Shown: one piece after another, positions 1 to 12,031 of the stretch | How positions within the stretch are numbered: the first letter of the stretch is position 1 | Layout of the letters: every line of letters starts with the position of its first letter | NCBI GenBank assembly: GCA_934591745.1 | Contig: CAKTPQ010000020.1 | Span: 1 to 30,210 of the forward strand | Source of the DNA: an uncultured Oscillospiraceae bacterium | GTDB lineage: Bacteria > Bacillota > Clostridia > Oscillospirales > Oscillospiraceae | Length of the DNA stretch: 30,210 nt | Reading direction: 5' to 3' | Notes under the pieces: model-generated | Database searches by the model: none | Seen by the model: only the letters and a program-made list of their open reading frames with translations | What the model was told of the DNA's origin: nothing | Translations under genes and position numbers: made by a program

Positions 1-4183
<4,183 letters not shown>

Positions 4184-4405
4184 TCAACGATCACGCCTTT
4201 CTATTTTGTTACTTCTTTTCCGGCTGCGTCCGGCTCTCGCCAGCAAGCCTTCCGCAGCTCCTATGGGTCGGCTCCGCAGCGATACGCACGGGCTTGTTGG
4301 CGTTTTTTGCGCCGCTGCCCTTGTATTCCGCCGCCGGAGATGGTATACTGTGGTCAGATGAAAGTGGGGATGTGTTTGCGTCCATCCTCCCAATATAAGC
4401 GCTTT
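4184..4405 (-). promoter_or_regulatory. Long untranslated leader of rpoBC
   Basis: About 215 nt lie between the predicted transcription start near 4399 and the rpoB ATG. No convincing gene is present: a 69-codon frame at 4393-4184 has no plausible product. The RNA can form small hairpins, for example GGCG/CGCC around an A-rich loop near 4295-4310. There is an AGAAAGG-type ribosome binding site just before rpoB. The length allows post-transcriptional control, but no known leader motif was recognised. Confidence 0.5.
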
Positions 4406-4434
4406 ATTATATCAAAATCCGAAAGCGCTGTCAA
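4406..4434 (-). promoter_or_regulatory. Promoter of rpoBC
   Basis: On the minus strand a perfect -35 box TTGACA (4434-4429) is followed by a 17-nt spacer and a perfect -10 box TATAAT (4411-4406). It faces rpoB. It lies 36 nt beyond the terminator of the preceding operon, so rpoBC can be transcribed independently of the matrix operon. Confidence 0.9.
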
Positions 4435-4469
4435 GTCCTGTCTGCGCCTCCGGGCGCTTTTTTTCATCC

Positions 4470-4505
4470 AAAAACGGCGGATGCCCTATGGCATCCGCCG
4501 TTTTT
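4470..4505 (-). terminator. Intrinsic terminator of the matrix operon
   Basis: A perfect 16-bp stem (4470-4485 with 4490-4505) with a CTAT loop, and A/T runs at both stem ends, sits 4 nt past the stop of the last operon gene. On the minus strand the stem ends in five T. It separates the exported-protein operon from the rpoBC promoter. The symmetric A/T tails could also make it work on the plus strand. Confidence 0.9.
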
Positions 4506-4509
4506 CCGT

Positions 4510-5079
4510 TTATTGCACCGCCGTGATGACGCCGTCCGCAATGGTCACGCCCCATGCGGAGGACGCAGCTTCCGCCGGCGCGGCCTGTATGGCCTCGGCA
4601 AGCACCTCCACCACCTGATAGATGGTGCTGCCGTCCAGCCCCGTGCCGGTCTCCAGCACCATCGGCTCACACAGCACGCCGGTCATGTCCCCCGGCTCTA
4701 TCGCCTCCGCGCAGTAGTAGGTGTCATCGCTGCCGGCCAGCCAGCCGCTGCGCAGCTTCACCGCCGGCTGCCGGGCGGGCACACCGCCCACCGCCTCGCC
4801 GGCGGCGTTGGCCCACCAGCTCACCAGCCGCACCCGCACATAGGCGGGATAGGTGCCGGTGTTCTCCACCCGGATATTGGACTTCACGCCGCCGGTGTGG
4901 GTGCCGGAGGTGTAGGTGTCGTCATTCAGCTTCTCCTGCACCCTGCAGGTGACCACCGCCGGCGCGAACCGGTTCTGCGCCTCGGCCTTCCGGAACATGA
5001 ACGCCATCGTCACGCCCACCGCCGCCAGAGCCGCCGCGGCAGCCGCCAGTACCAGTATCCGTTTTCTGTGCGCCTTCAC
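4510..5079 (-). CDS. Small exported TasA/camelysin-like protein, last gene of the matrix operon
   Basis: A 189-residue exported protein with a basic N-terminus (MKAHRKR), a long Ala/Leu/Val hydrophobic segment at about residues 8-28 and then KAEAQNRFAP. The mature part looks like the beta-rich fold of SipW-processed proteins: VENTGTYPAYVRVRLVSWW is typical of TasA/camelysin-type domains that describe tolerated tone-like beta-strands after an N-terminal export segment. The start is GTG at 5079-5077. It has an AAAGGGG ribosome binding site overlapping the stop of the giant upstream gene, only 4 nt away, so translation is probably coupled. Role is inferred from context: a minor fibre or tip component, or an assembly factor. 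Specific function is unknown. Confidence 0.75.
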   Translation of the reverse strand: MKAHRKRILVLAAAAAALAAVGVTMAFMFRKAEAQNRFAPAVVTCRVQEKLNDDTYTSGTHTGGVKSNIRVENTGTYPAYVRVRLVSWWANAAGEAVGGVPARQPAVKLRSGWLAGSDDTYYCAEAIEPGDMTGVLCEPMVLETGTGLDGSTIYQVVEVLAEAIQAAPAEAASSAWGVTIADGVITAVQ

Positions 5080-5083
5080 CGCG

Positions 5084-8000
5084 TCACCCCTTTCTGTTGC
5101 GGACGGCCTCGCTGCTGCCGCTGAGCCACTTGTCCTGCACCGCCGTACCGCTGAAAGTGACGGACGCGCCCGCCTCCGTGACCCCGATGGTCTGCGGGGC
5201 GTCTCCGTACCGCCACGACCAGCCGCTCACCTGCTCCACGATGTAGCTGCGGCACGGCAGGCCCCGGATCACCGCGCTGCCGCTGCCGGTGATGGTGGCA
5301 TACGTCACCATGTCCAGATCGTCCGCCGCCGTGACCCTGTACACGAACACCTGCGTCCCGGCGCCCTCATCGTCCGTGCCGTTTTTCCGGACGATGGTCA
5401 GATTGCCGAAGGCCGGCATGAACTTGGCGTAGAACACGTTCTTGTTGGGATTGGTCAGCAGCCCATCCCGCTTGGGGCGGATGACCGTATCATCCACCGC
5501 CGCCTTGTCCTCCGGCACCGATACGGTGCAGGCCTCGTCCAGGTACCAGCCCCGAAAGGAATAGCCCGACTCTGCCGCCGCCGTGGAGCCGGAAAGCTCC
5601 TCCGTGCCGCTGACCACCTCGATGGCGGGACTCACCGAGCCGCCGCCGTAGGGCCACACGGTGTACTCCACGGTGTACTGCTTCGTCTCGTAATAGAAGA
5701 TGATGTAGTTCTGCGCATTCTGGGGCCGCAGGCTGATGCTCTGCTGCGCCGCCGACACGCAGCTCATGCCGTCGATGTCCTCGGCCTGCGCCGTCACCAC
5801 CGTGCCGTAGCGTCCCGTGCCCGTCTTCACCGGCAGCAGCACGCCGTTTTTGTGGGCCGCGTCGCTCTCGTCATAGGTCAGCTTCGTCAGATCGCTGATG
5901 TCCGTGCCGTACCGCAGGTGGTACACCCGGTAGCTCTGGGTGTTCCGGACGTAGAACACATACAGCTCTGTGCCCTTTTCGCTGATGTTGAACGTGAAGC
6001 CCTCCGTGCCCTTCGTCAGCTCCTGCTCCGTGCCGTCCGCTTCCACCACGCCGGTGGTCAGCGGCGTAAAGCCGCTGAAGGTCTGTGGCTTGACGGTCTG
6101 CGTGCTGCCCACCGCGCCGATGCCCTCCGTGTGGAACGACGCCTCGGTGTAGTTGACGTAGCCGCCGTTCTCATCCCGCGTCAGGGACTCCCCCGCCGCG
6201 TCCAGATTCTGCAGCATGTGGTGTACCGCGTAATAGGCGTTCCGCACGTCCGGCGTGTAATAGAACGTGACCACGTTGTCCCTGGAGCCCACATAGTTGC
6301 CGTTCTCGTCCTTCTCCACCGCCAGCACCAGCCGCTTGTAAAAGGCATCCGGCAGATAGTTGGTGACCACGGCGAACCGCTCCGTCACCACCGCCATCTC
6401 CGTGGTCTTCGTATCGGTGCCGCCGCCGGGCGCCTCCGCGATCAGCCGGTTATCGCTGTGATAGCGGTATTCCACCGTGTAGCTGATCTCCGTGGCGTGA
6501 ACGTAGGTGAACGTGAACACATTCACCGTGGGGTCGCTCTTGTCGTCCTCATACTGGATAGTGGCGGAATGGCTGGCCAGCGTGGGAAAGTACCCGCTGT
6601 TGTAGCCGTCGTACAGCTGGTCAAACGGCGCACCCGCCTTGGGGATAAACGTCCGGGTGGCCCCCTGGAACGCATAGCCCGTGGAGTCGTCGGCCACTGT
6701 CCTGTGGAAACCGCCGTCCTCCGCCAGATAGACGTAGCGCCTTGTCTCGCCGCCGCTGCTGACCGTATAGCCCGTGTTGTCACGGGGGTTGTACAGTGCG
6801 GCGGCCCGGGCCGCCGCCGTCCACGCGGCGTCCGTCTCCGCCTCCAGCTTGACATAGTGGATGATGAACGGCTGCGCCGAATGGGTGCCCCAGTCCGCAA
6901 ACACGTTCATATCCCGGACGATGGGCATATCCAGCGGCGTATAGGCGGTTTTCTTGTTGTTCTTCATATAGAACCAGCCGCCGAAGGTGTAGCCGTGTCC
7001 GCTGGTATCCGCCGGCTGCTCCACGCCCGCTGCCAGCGTGCCGTGGGCCACCTTCAGGTCGTGCAGCACCTCCACGGAGGCGTCCCCCGCCTCATAGGCC
7101 AGCATCTCGTCGTAGGTCCGGAAGAACCGCACGTCGTGCTGCACCGGCACCCACTTGGCGTACAGCGCCACATGACCGGCGGGCATGGTGCTGCCCGGCA
7201 CATATTCGCTGCCGGCATAGCAGCCGGGGCTGGTGTACCAGCCGGCAAAGGTATAGCCGTCCTTCTCCAGTGTCTCCGGATAGGGCGGGATGCCCTCGCT
7301 GCTGCCGGTGGCCTCCCGGATATAGGCGTCGATATCCCCCGCAAAGGGCACGTCGTACTCCTTGACCCTGCTGTAATTGTGCAGTGCCAGATCGTAGCTC
7401 TGCCGCTTGTAGAACATGTTGGCGGTAAAGCTCAGCCGCCCATCGTCCAGCGTACCGTTGTTATCCTTTTTCCTGCCTGCCGCATCGTCGCCCGCACTGG
7501 TAAAGCCCGGCAGACCCGGCTGTGTCTGGTTGTTGATATCCGTGTCATCGTCGGTGGCGTACACGGTGCGGTACAGATCGTAAGACACGCCGTTATACGT
7601 TCTGTCGCCCTCCTGGCCCTCCGGCGTCTCCACATACAGCTTGTAGATCCACTGCCGCGGTATGCTCCAGTTGACATCGGCGCCGTTGTCGAAGAAGGCC
7701 AGGAAGTTCATATCATCGGGATCCTGCCGGTCCGCGAACCGCGTATCCGTGACAAAATCGTCGTTATACACCAACTGCTTGTCCAGAATGGGGTAGTAGC
7801 ACTTGATGGTGGAGTTCTTGTTGCTCCAGTTGTACTGGATGTTGTACTCGCCGTTCCACCCCGCGAAGTAGGCGTAGCGGCCCCACTGCCCCTCGTTCAT
7901 GTACTCCTGCGCGCCGTTTTTGGTGTGGGTACCGGTCACCTCCACCTTGGCGAATACCTCGCTGGGCCACAGTTCCGACAGATCCGCGCCGTACCGCGCC

Positions 8001-9892
8001 GTGAACTCGAAGTAATAGAATTTGTGGTTTTTGTCGTTGTAGCCGCTCTCCGGCAGCGTGCCCGTGGTGTACGCCACACCCTTCGGCGCGTTGATCACCG
8101 GCAGCTCCGGCACCTCGCCCCACTGGCTGCTGGAAATATTCTCCAGCAGAGAGTTCACATCGTTCACCACGGTGCCATTCTTCGTTGGCCGGCTGTTGGC
8201 GTTTTTATCGCTGTTGATCAGGCCGTCCTGCCAGTTGCCGAATTTGTAGGTGCTGCCGCCCACGATGTAGTATTTCGGCTTGCCGTTGTTGTACCACTCA
8301 TGGGCGTAGAAGAACCGCATGGTGTACACCCTCCGGGTGTAGTAAACGTTGACCACGGAGGAACCGTCGCCCTCCACCAGCACATCCTGGTCCGCATGCT
8401 CGTACACATAGTGCCGGGCCTCCTTGTCGTAGCAGTCCTTGTCGTGGGTATGGTCCTCCTCCGCTCCCAGATTGCACAGCGCGGTGGCGGCTGTCAGATC
8501 ATTGTCTCCGCTGACCCTGTCGCCGGAGTCAGCGGCCGCGCTTCTTGCACCCACATAGCTGTACTCGTCGTCATCGGCGTTCTGCAGCCAGTACACCTTG
8601 GTATAGGTGGTCTGCGCCGTCCGCCAGATGGCGATATAGCTCAGGTTCTCGTCGGGGATGGTGACGGGCAGCTCGTCCGCCTTCCCGTCGCCCTTGCCGT
8701 CCTCGCCCACCAGATCCCAGCCGCCGAACACATAGCCGTGGCGGGTAGGCTCGTTCACCAGAAACGGCGTGCCGTACCGGGCATACACCGGCTCCGTGCC
8801 GTAGCCGCCGTTGCTGTCAAACATAATGAGGTGATAGTTCCGGTCATAGTAGCACTCGAACACGGTGGAGCCGTCCGCCGCCACCGACTCCGGATAGTGG
8901 TACAGCTTGTTGAAGCCCACGGTGCGATCCGCGTCCGCCGCCAGCATGTCGTTGGTGATGATGGTGCCGGTGCGTGCAGTGTACTGCCGGTACAGCGACA
9001 CGTCCTCCGTGTAAAAGTCGTCGTGGATATTCTGGAAATAAAACCGCGCCGCATAGGGCACGTCGATGGCCTTGTAGTACACGTTCACCACATACGCAGC
9101 CTTGTCATAGTTCTCCGCCACCTGCAGCACGATGCTGTCCGCCCGATCCGGTGCATCCACCTCGCCCTGTGCGGGCACGGCGGTGTCCGGCTTCGCCTCG
9201 TTATAGTACGGCGCATAGCCCAGATACGTGGGCGAGATCACCGTGTTGCTGTACGCCGTGCCCCGTTCGATCTGAGCGCTGAAGCCCGTATAGATGGGCA
9301 GCCCCGTCTCCGCATCCAGATAGTTGATGGATATCTGCACATATTCTCCGGTCCGGGCGCTGCGGCCTGCCCGACGGGCCGTCTTTTTCGCGGCGGCTGC
9401 CGTCTCCGCCTGCTGTGCCGCCCGCTCCTGCGCCTGCGCCGCCTCATAGGCGGCCACATCTGCCTGCGTCACCGGCATGGACAGCTCCGCCGTGACGCAC
9501 ACCGGGTCGGAGAACGCTGTCTCCCCGTCCACCGCGGCCGCGCACCGCACGTAAGCATCCCCCGCGTCACTGAGCACCTCCTGCACCAGCGCATAGGACA
9601 CCGTCAGTCCGGCGCTGTCCGCGCCGTAGATGTCCACCCAGCCCTCCTCGGTGAGGATCTGCCACTGCAGCCCGGCGTCTCCGGCGGTACACACCGCCTC
9701 CACCACGGCGTTTTCCGCCTGACTGACGTTCATCCGCTCCACGGCGCGGCCGTCCTGCACCACCGATACGGACAGCTCCGCCGCGTCCGCCGCCGTCACC
9801 AGCGACGGCAGCAGCTGCGCCGTCATCACAAGGCACAGCACCAGCGATACCAGCCGCCGGCCTCTCTGTTTTTCATTGCTTCTGCGATCCAT
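5084..9892 (-). CDS. Giant secreted repeat protein with InlB-type (List_Bact_rpt) and MucBP-like modules
   Basis: A 1602-residue secreted protein. The start chosen is the ATG at 9892-9890, because the longer frame would overlap the preceding gene. It has a signal peptide (basic MDRRSNEKQRGRR, a hydrophobic core, then TAADAAE). An Ala/Gln/Lys-rich linker follows at about 160-185. Bacteroides/Listeria (InlB B-type) repeats are recognisable by GY.F.GWY and ending in W near residues 394 (GYVFGGWDL), 881 (GYTFAGWYT), 969 (GYTFGGWFY) and 1447 (GYSFRGWYL). MucBP-like strands such as YTVEYRYHSDNRLIAE lie between. The last 100 residues resemble a SpaA/Cna-B type domain (NLTIVRKNGTDDEGAGTQVFVYR). No LPXTG-like motif or membrane tail is present, so it must be released or held by another protein. 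Likely role, by inference: adhesin or matrix scaffold. Confidence 0.85.
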   Translation of the reverse strand: MDRRSNEKQRGRRLVSLVLCLVMTAQLLPSLVTAADAAELSVSVVQDGRAVERMNVSQAENAVVEAVCTAGDAGLQWQILTEEGWVDIYGADSAGLTVSYALVQEVLSDAGDAYVRCAAAVDGETAFSDPVCVTAELSMPVTQADVAAYEAAQAQERAAQQAETAAAAKKTARRAGRSARTGEYVQISINYLDAETGLPIYTGFSAQIERGTAYSNTVISPTYLGYAPYYNEAKPDTAVPAQGEVDAPDRADSIVLQVAENYDKAAYVVNVYYKAIDVPYAARFYFQNIHDDFYTEDVSLYRQYTARTGTIITNDMLAADADRTVGFNKLYHYPESVAADGSTVFECYYDRNYHLIMFDSNGGYGTEPVYARYGTPFLVNEPTRHGYVFGGWDLVGEDGKGDGKADELPVTIPDENLSYIAIWRTAQTTYTKVYWLQNADDDEYSYVGARSAAADSGDRVSGDNDLTAATALCNLGAEEDHTHDKDCYDKEARHYVYEHADQDVLVEGDGSSVVNVYYTRRVYTMRFFYAHEWYNNGKPKYYIVGGSTYKFGNWQDGLINSDKNANSRPTKNGTVVNDVNSLLENISSSQWGEVPELPVINAPKGVAYTTGTLPESGYNDKNHKFYYFEFTARYGADLSELWPSEVFAKVEVTGTHTKNGAQEYMNEGQWGRYAYFAGWNGEYNIQYNWSNKNSTIKCYYPILDKQLVYNDDFVTDTRFADRQDPDDMNFLAFFDNGADVNWSIPRQWIYKLYVETPEGQEGDRTYNGVSYDLYRTVYATDDDTDINNQTQPGLPGFTSAGDDAAGRKKDNNGTLDDGRLSFTANMFYKRQSYDLALHNYSRVKEYDVPFAGDIDAYIREATGSSEGIPPYPETLEKDGYTFAGWYTSPGCYAGSEYVPGSTMPAGHVALYAKWVPVQHDVRFFRTYDEMLAYEAGDASVEVLHDLKVAHGTLAAGVEQPADTSGHGYTFGGWFYMKNNKKTAYTPLDMPIVRDMNVFADWGTHSAQPFIIHYVKLEAETDAAWTAAARAAALYNPRDNTGYTVSSGGETRRYVYLAEDGGFHRTVADDSTGYAFQGATRTFIPKAGAPFDQLYDGYNSGYFPTLASHSATIQYEDDKSDPTVNVFTFTYVHATEISYTVEYRYHSDNRLIAEAPGGGTDTKTTEMAVVTERFAVVTNYLPDAFYKRLVLAVEKDENGNYVGSRDNVVTFYYTPDVRNAYYAVHHMLQNLDAAGESLTRDENGGYVNYTEASFHTEGIGAVGSTQTVKPQTFSGFTPLTTGVVEADGTEQELTKGTEGFTFNISEKGTELYVFYVRNTQSYRVYHLRYGTDISDLTKLTYDESDAAHKNGVLLPVKTGTGRYGTVVTAQAEDIDGMSCVSAAQQSISLRPQNAQNYIIFYYETKQYTVEYTVWPYGGGSVSPAIEVVSGTEELSGSTAAAESGYSFRGWYLDEACTVSVPEDKAAVDDTVIRPKRDGLLTNPNKNVFYAKFMPAFGNLTIVRKNGTDDEGAGTQVFVYRVTAADDLDMVTYATITGSGSAVIRGLPCRSYIVEQVSGWSWRYGDAPQTIGVTEAGASVTFSGTAVQDKWLSGSSEAVRNRKG

Positions 9893-9911
9893 CTCGCGTC
9901 CCCCTGTTGTC

Positions 9912-10565
9912 TCATGACGCGGCGCGCACCGCGTTCCAGGCCGCCTCGGCCCGGGTCGTACTGTCCATGCCGTCGTCCAGCCCCTGATACTGCACGGCGG
10001 CGGCATGGATGTCGATGCGCAGCCCCGCGTCCGTCAGCGCCTTCAGCCGGCTGGCCGTCACATCGGCGCTTACCGTGATGCGCCCGCCGTCCCGGAGCAC
10101 CTCCGCAGAAAACCGCGTGTTGGCCGGAACGATCTGATAATACACGGCGCCGTCTGTCCCGTCGGACAGGAACTGCCACGCCGTCTCCACGCCCCACGCC
10201 GACAGCTCCGTGCCCGCGCCGTCCCGTATGGCATAGCTGTGGGTGCCGATGCGCTGCCAGCCGTCCACCTGCAGTTCCAGAAATACGTAGCACGCCACCT
10301 CGCTGCTCTCCAGCGTCACCTTGGCGTTTTTGGTGAGAGCCGCCCCCGGCGCCAGCAGCCATCTGCCGCCGTCCGCCGGCACGTCTCCCGTCTCCGTCAC
10401 CGTCAGTTCCCGGATAGCGGCCACACGGGCCGCGTCCCCGCCGCCGGAGGATGTCACATAACGGGAAAACGTCACGCCCGTCAGTGCGAACGTGACCACC
10501 AGCAGATACAGGAGGTACGCCCGCAGCGGCAGACACACCCGTTTCGCTTTTCTCTGTTCCTCCAC
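9912..10565 (-). CDS. TasA/camelysin-like exported protein
   Basis: A 217-residue exported protein. The N-terminus has a basic stretch and one hydrophobic segment (about 15-32, LLYLLVVTFALTGVTFSRY) followed by SSGGGDAARVA. This is the same layout as the F-A-K-Y...GTGSDTARVA signal of the two clear TasA-like proteins in this operon, so it is a probable SipW substrate. The body is beta-rich (VACYVFLELQVDGW) and ends in an Ala/Arg-rich tail. The start is GTG at 10565-10563, with AGGGGG nine nt upstream. An ATG seven nt upstream lies in another frame and too close to the ribosome binding site. It sits 22 nt after the second sipW gene and 19 nt before the giant protein, which suggests that this SipW serves this pair. 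The exact role is unknown. Confidence 0.75.
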   Translation of the reverse strand: MEEQRKAKRVCLPLRAYLLYLLVVTFALTGVTFSRYVTSSGGGDAARVAAIRELTVTETGDVPADGGRWLLAPGAALTKNAKVTLESSEVACYVFLELQVDGWQRIGTHSYAIRDGAGTELSAWGVETAWQFLSDGTDGAVYYQIVPANTRFSAEVLRDGGRITVSADVTASRLKALTDAGLRIDIHAAAVQYQGLDDGMDSTTRAEAAWNAVRAAS

Positions 10566-10587
10566 AGGACATATCCCCCTTTCCGCT

Positions 10588-11106
10588 TTACGCCTCTTTG
10601 ACCCTGCGCCGCCCCAGCGTCTCCGGCAGCCACAGCACCAGCGGCACCACCAGCACCAGGCACAGCATGCCCAGCGGCGTCCGCAGAAGTCGTACCGCGC
10701 CGCCTGCGCCCGGCACCACCAGGATCACCCGGCCCAGCACGTCCTCCGGCGGCGTCACGGCAGCGTCCTCCGTGTTGTTGGCGTCGCCCCTGGTGCGGTA
10801 GCCCTCCGGCGTCACCGCCGTGATGCGGTGCGTCACCGTATGGCTGCCGCTGCGGAACATGATGATGTCCCCGGCGGCGTAGGACGCCTCCTCGTAGGTC
10901 ACCACCAGATCATCCGGCTCAATGGCGCCGGACATGCTGCCCGTCAGCACCACGGCGCTGCGCAGTCCCAGCACCGCCGGGTCCTTCACACCCAGCCGCT
11001 GAGCCGCCAGCACATAGAGATTTGCCGCCAGCAGCACCGCCAGCACCGCCGTCACCGCGCCGCTGCATATCTTACCGGCCACGCGGGCCGCCTGTTTCTT
11101 CCTCAT
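10588..11106 (-). CDS. sipW: Signal peptidase I, SipW (ER-type Ser-His) family, second copy
   Basis: A 172-residue membrane protease that would remove signal peptides from TasA-like proteins at the outer face of the membrane. Visible features are an N-terminal membrane segment (about 15-34) and the catalytic serine in TGSMSG (Ser57). The general base is histidine in VTHRI (His93), where the bacterial housekeeping type has lysine. The conserved RGDANNTED box (106-114) follows, and then a C-terminal membrane segment (about 143-160). Length is close to that of B. subtilis SipW (about 190). Its ATG (11106-11104) overlaps the end of the NPKTG protein gene by 35 nt. It is one of two SipW genes in the same operon; they differ strongly in sequence outside the catalytic boxes. 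The family assignment is firm, the substrates are inferred. Confidence 0.93.
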   Translation of the reverse strand: MRKKQAARVAGKICSGAVTAVLAVLLAANLYVLAAQRLGVKDPAVLGLRSAVVLTGSMSGAIEPDDLVVTYEEASYAAGDIIMFRSGSHTVTHRITAVTPEGYRTRGDANNTEDAAVTPPEDVLGRVILVVPGAGGAVRLLRTPLGMLCLVLVVPLVLWLPETLGRRRVKEA

Positions 11107-11863
11107 CGCTTCTGCGTCTCCTTCCGCCCAGGCCCAGCAGCGCCAGCGCCGTGCCGGTCACCGCCATCATGCCCACATACCAGCCCAGTGGGAAACGGTC
11201 GCCCGTCTTGGGGTTGGTGGGCCGGACCCACTGTCCCGGCTCCTCCTCCGCCACCAGATAAAAGCCCAGCGTTACCCGGGCCGCGCGGCCCTCCGCCGCA
11301 CCGTCGCCCAGCGCCGTATCCGCCTGATCCTGTGCCGCGCCGTCGTCGAAGCGCCACAGCCATTGAATGTCGAAGTCCTGTATCCGCCCGGCCTCCGCCG
11401 TGCCCGTCACGGCCCGGATCACATCCTCCCGCGCCGCGCCCTCCGGCAGGGCGTACTCCGCCGTGTCGACGAAGCCCTCGCCCTCCAGCGCCGCCTGCAC
11501 CGGTACGTCCGCTGTCCGAATGCGGTACAGCACCGCCGTATAGGTCACGGCGCTGGCCCCGTCGTTCTTCAGCCGCACCAGACTGCCGCCCTCCGTGCCG
11601 GGGGCCACGATGCTGCCGTTATCGCTGTCGGCACGGCTACACCCCGGCTCGAACAGCCGCAGCCGCGCCGCGCCGGTGCTGTCGGTATCCGTTCCCGCGT
11701 CCCACACCAGCTTCCCGGCGGTATAAGTGAGAACATGCTCAGGCCTCAGGCTGCGGGATGCGTAGGTGACCCCGATGGCAGCAGGAAGCATGAGCGTCTG
11801 AAGCAGAAACAATATAAGCACCGCGGCAGTCAGCCGCGTCCTGTTTATCTCGGAACTGCGCAT
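11072..11863 (-). CDS. Cell-wall anchored protein with NPKTG sortase motif
   Basis: A 263-residue surface protein. It has an N-terminal export segment (about 10-32, AVLILFLLQTLMLPAAIGVTYA) and a beta-rich ectodomain containing VAPGTEGGSLVRLKNDGASA, a TasA/camelysin-like strand pattern. The C-terminus is a complete sortase signal: NPKTG at residues 217-221, a hydrophobic segment (about 226-248) and an RRRR stop. It is the only protein of the operon with a wall anchor, so it is the best candidate for the base that fastens the exported fibre to peptidoglycan. That role is inference. No sortase gene lies in the window. The ATG at 11863-11861 has a GAGGAG site upstream, and the 3' end overlaps sipW by 35 nt. 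Confidence 0.85.
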   Translation of the reverse strand: MRSSEINRTRLTAAVLILFLLQTLMLPAAIGVTYASRSLRPEHVLTYTAGKLVWDAGTDTDSTGAARLRLFEPGCSRADSDNGSIVAPGTEGGSLVRLKNDGASAVTYTAVLYRIRTADVPVQAALEGEGFVDTAEYALPEGAAREDVIRAVTGTAEAGRIQDFDIQWLWRFDDGAAQDQADTALGDGAAEGRAARVTLGFYLVAEEEPGQWVRPTNPKTGDRFPLGWYVGMMAVTGTALALLGLGGRRRRSDEEETGGPRGR

Positions 11864-11897
11864 GGAATGGATCTCCTCTTTTCGCCGGGTCTTTACA

Positions 11898-11948
11898 CCG
11901 GCACATACGCCGAAGGCCCGTCCGCCGGGCCGCCCGCGTACACGCCGG
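11898..11948 (-). repeat. Intergenic hairpin before the NPKTG gene (copy 1 of a recurrent element)
   Basis: The arms 11898-11910 and 11936-11948 pair over 13 positions as RNA on the minus strand. The three non-Watson-Crick positions are all G-U. An inner GGCCCG/CGGGCC stem caps it. A second smaller hairpin (GGCGC..GCGCC, near 11950-11972) lies just upstream in the transcript. No T-run follows. It shares the segment reading CATACGC then GAAGGCCCG with the hairpin at 12921-12969. It may set relative expression of the genes around it, by processing or attenuation. Confidence 0.7.
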
Positions 11949-12031
11949 GAGGCGCCGCCCTGCGGCAGCGCCCCTCGGTAGGGGATGTGTACGTCTCTAT
12001 ATCTCAGGGGGGGAGAAGAATAGAGTCTCGC

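Noticed and set aside
4184..4393. A 69-codon frame in the rpoB leader that could be a leader peptide.
   Set aside because: It starts at TTG, has no good ribosome binding site, and its composition (Arg-rich, no fold) is that of noise.
4916..10078. A 1720-codon plus-strand frame opposite the giant secreted protein.
   Set aside because: Arg/His/Val-rich composition typical of antisense frames in GC-rich DNA. The minus-strand frame has a signal peptide, InlB-type repeats, a ribosome binding site and an operon context.
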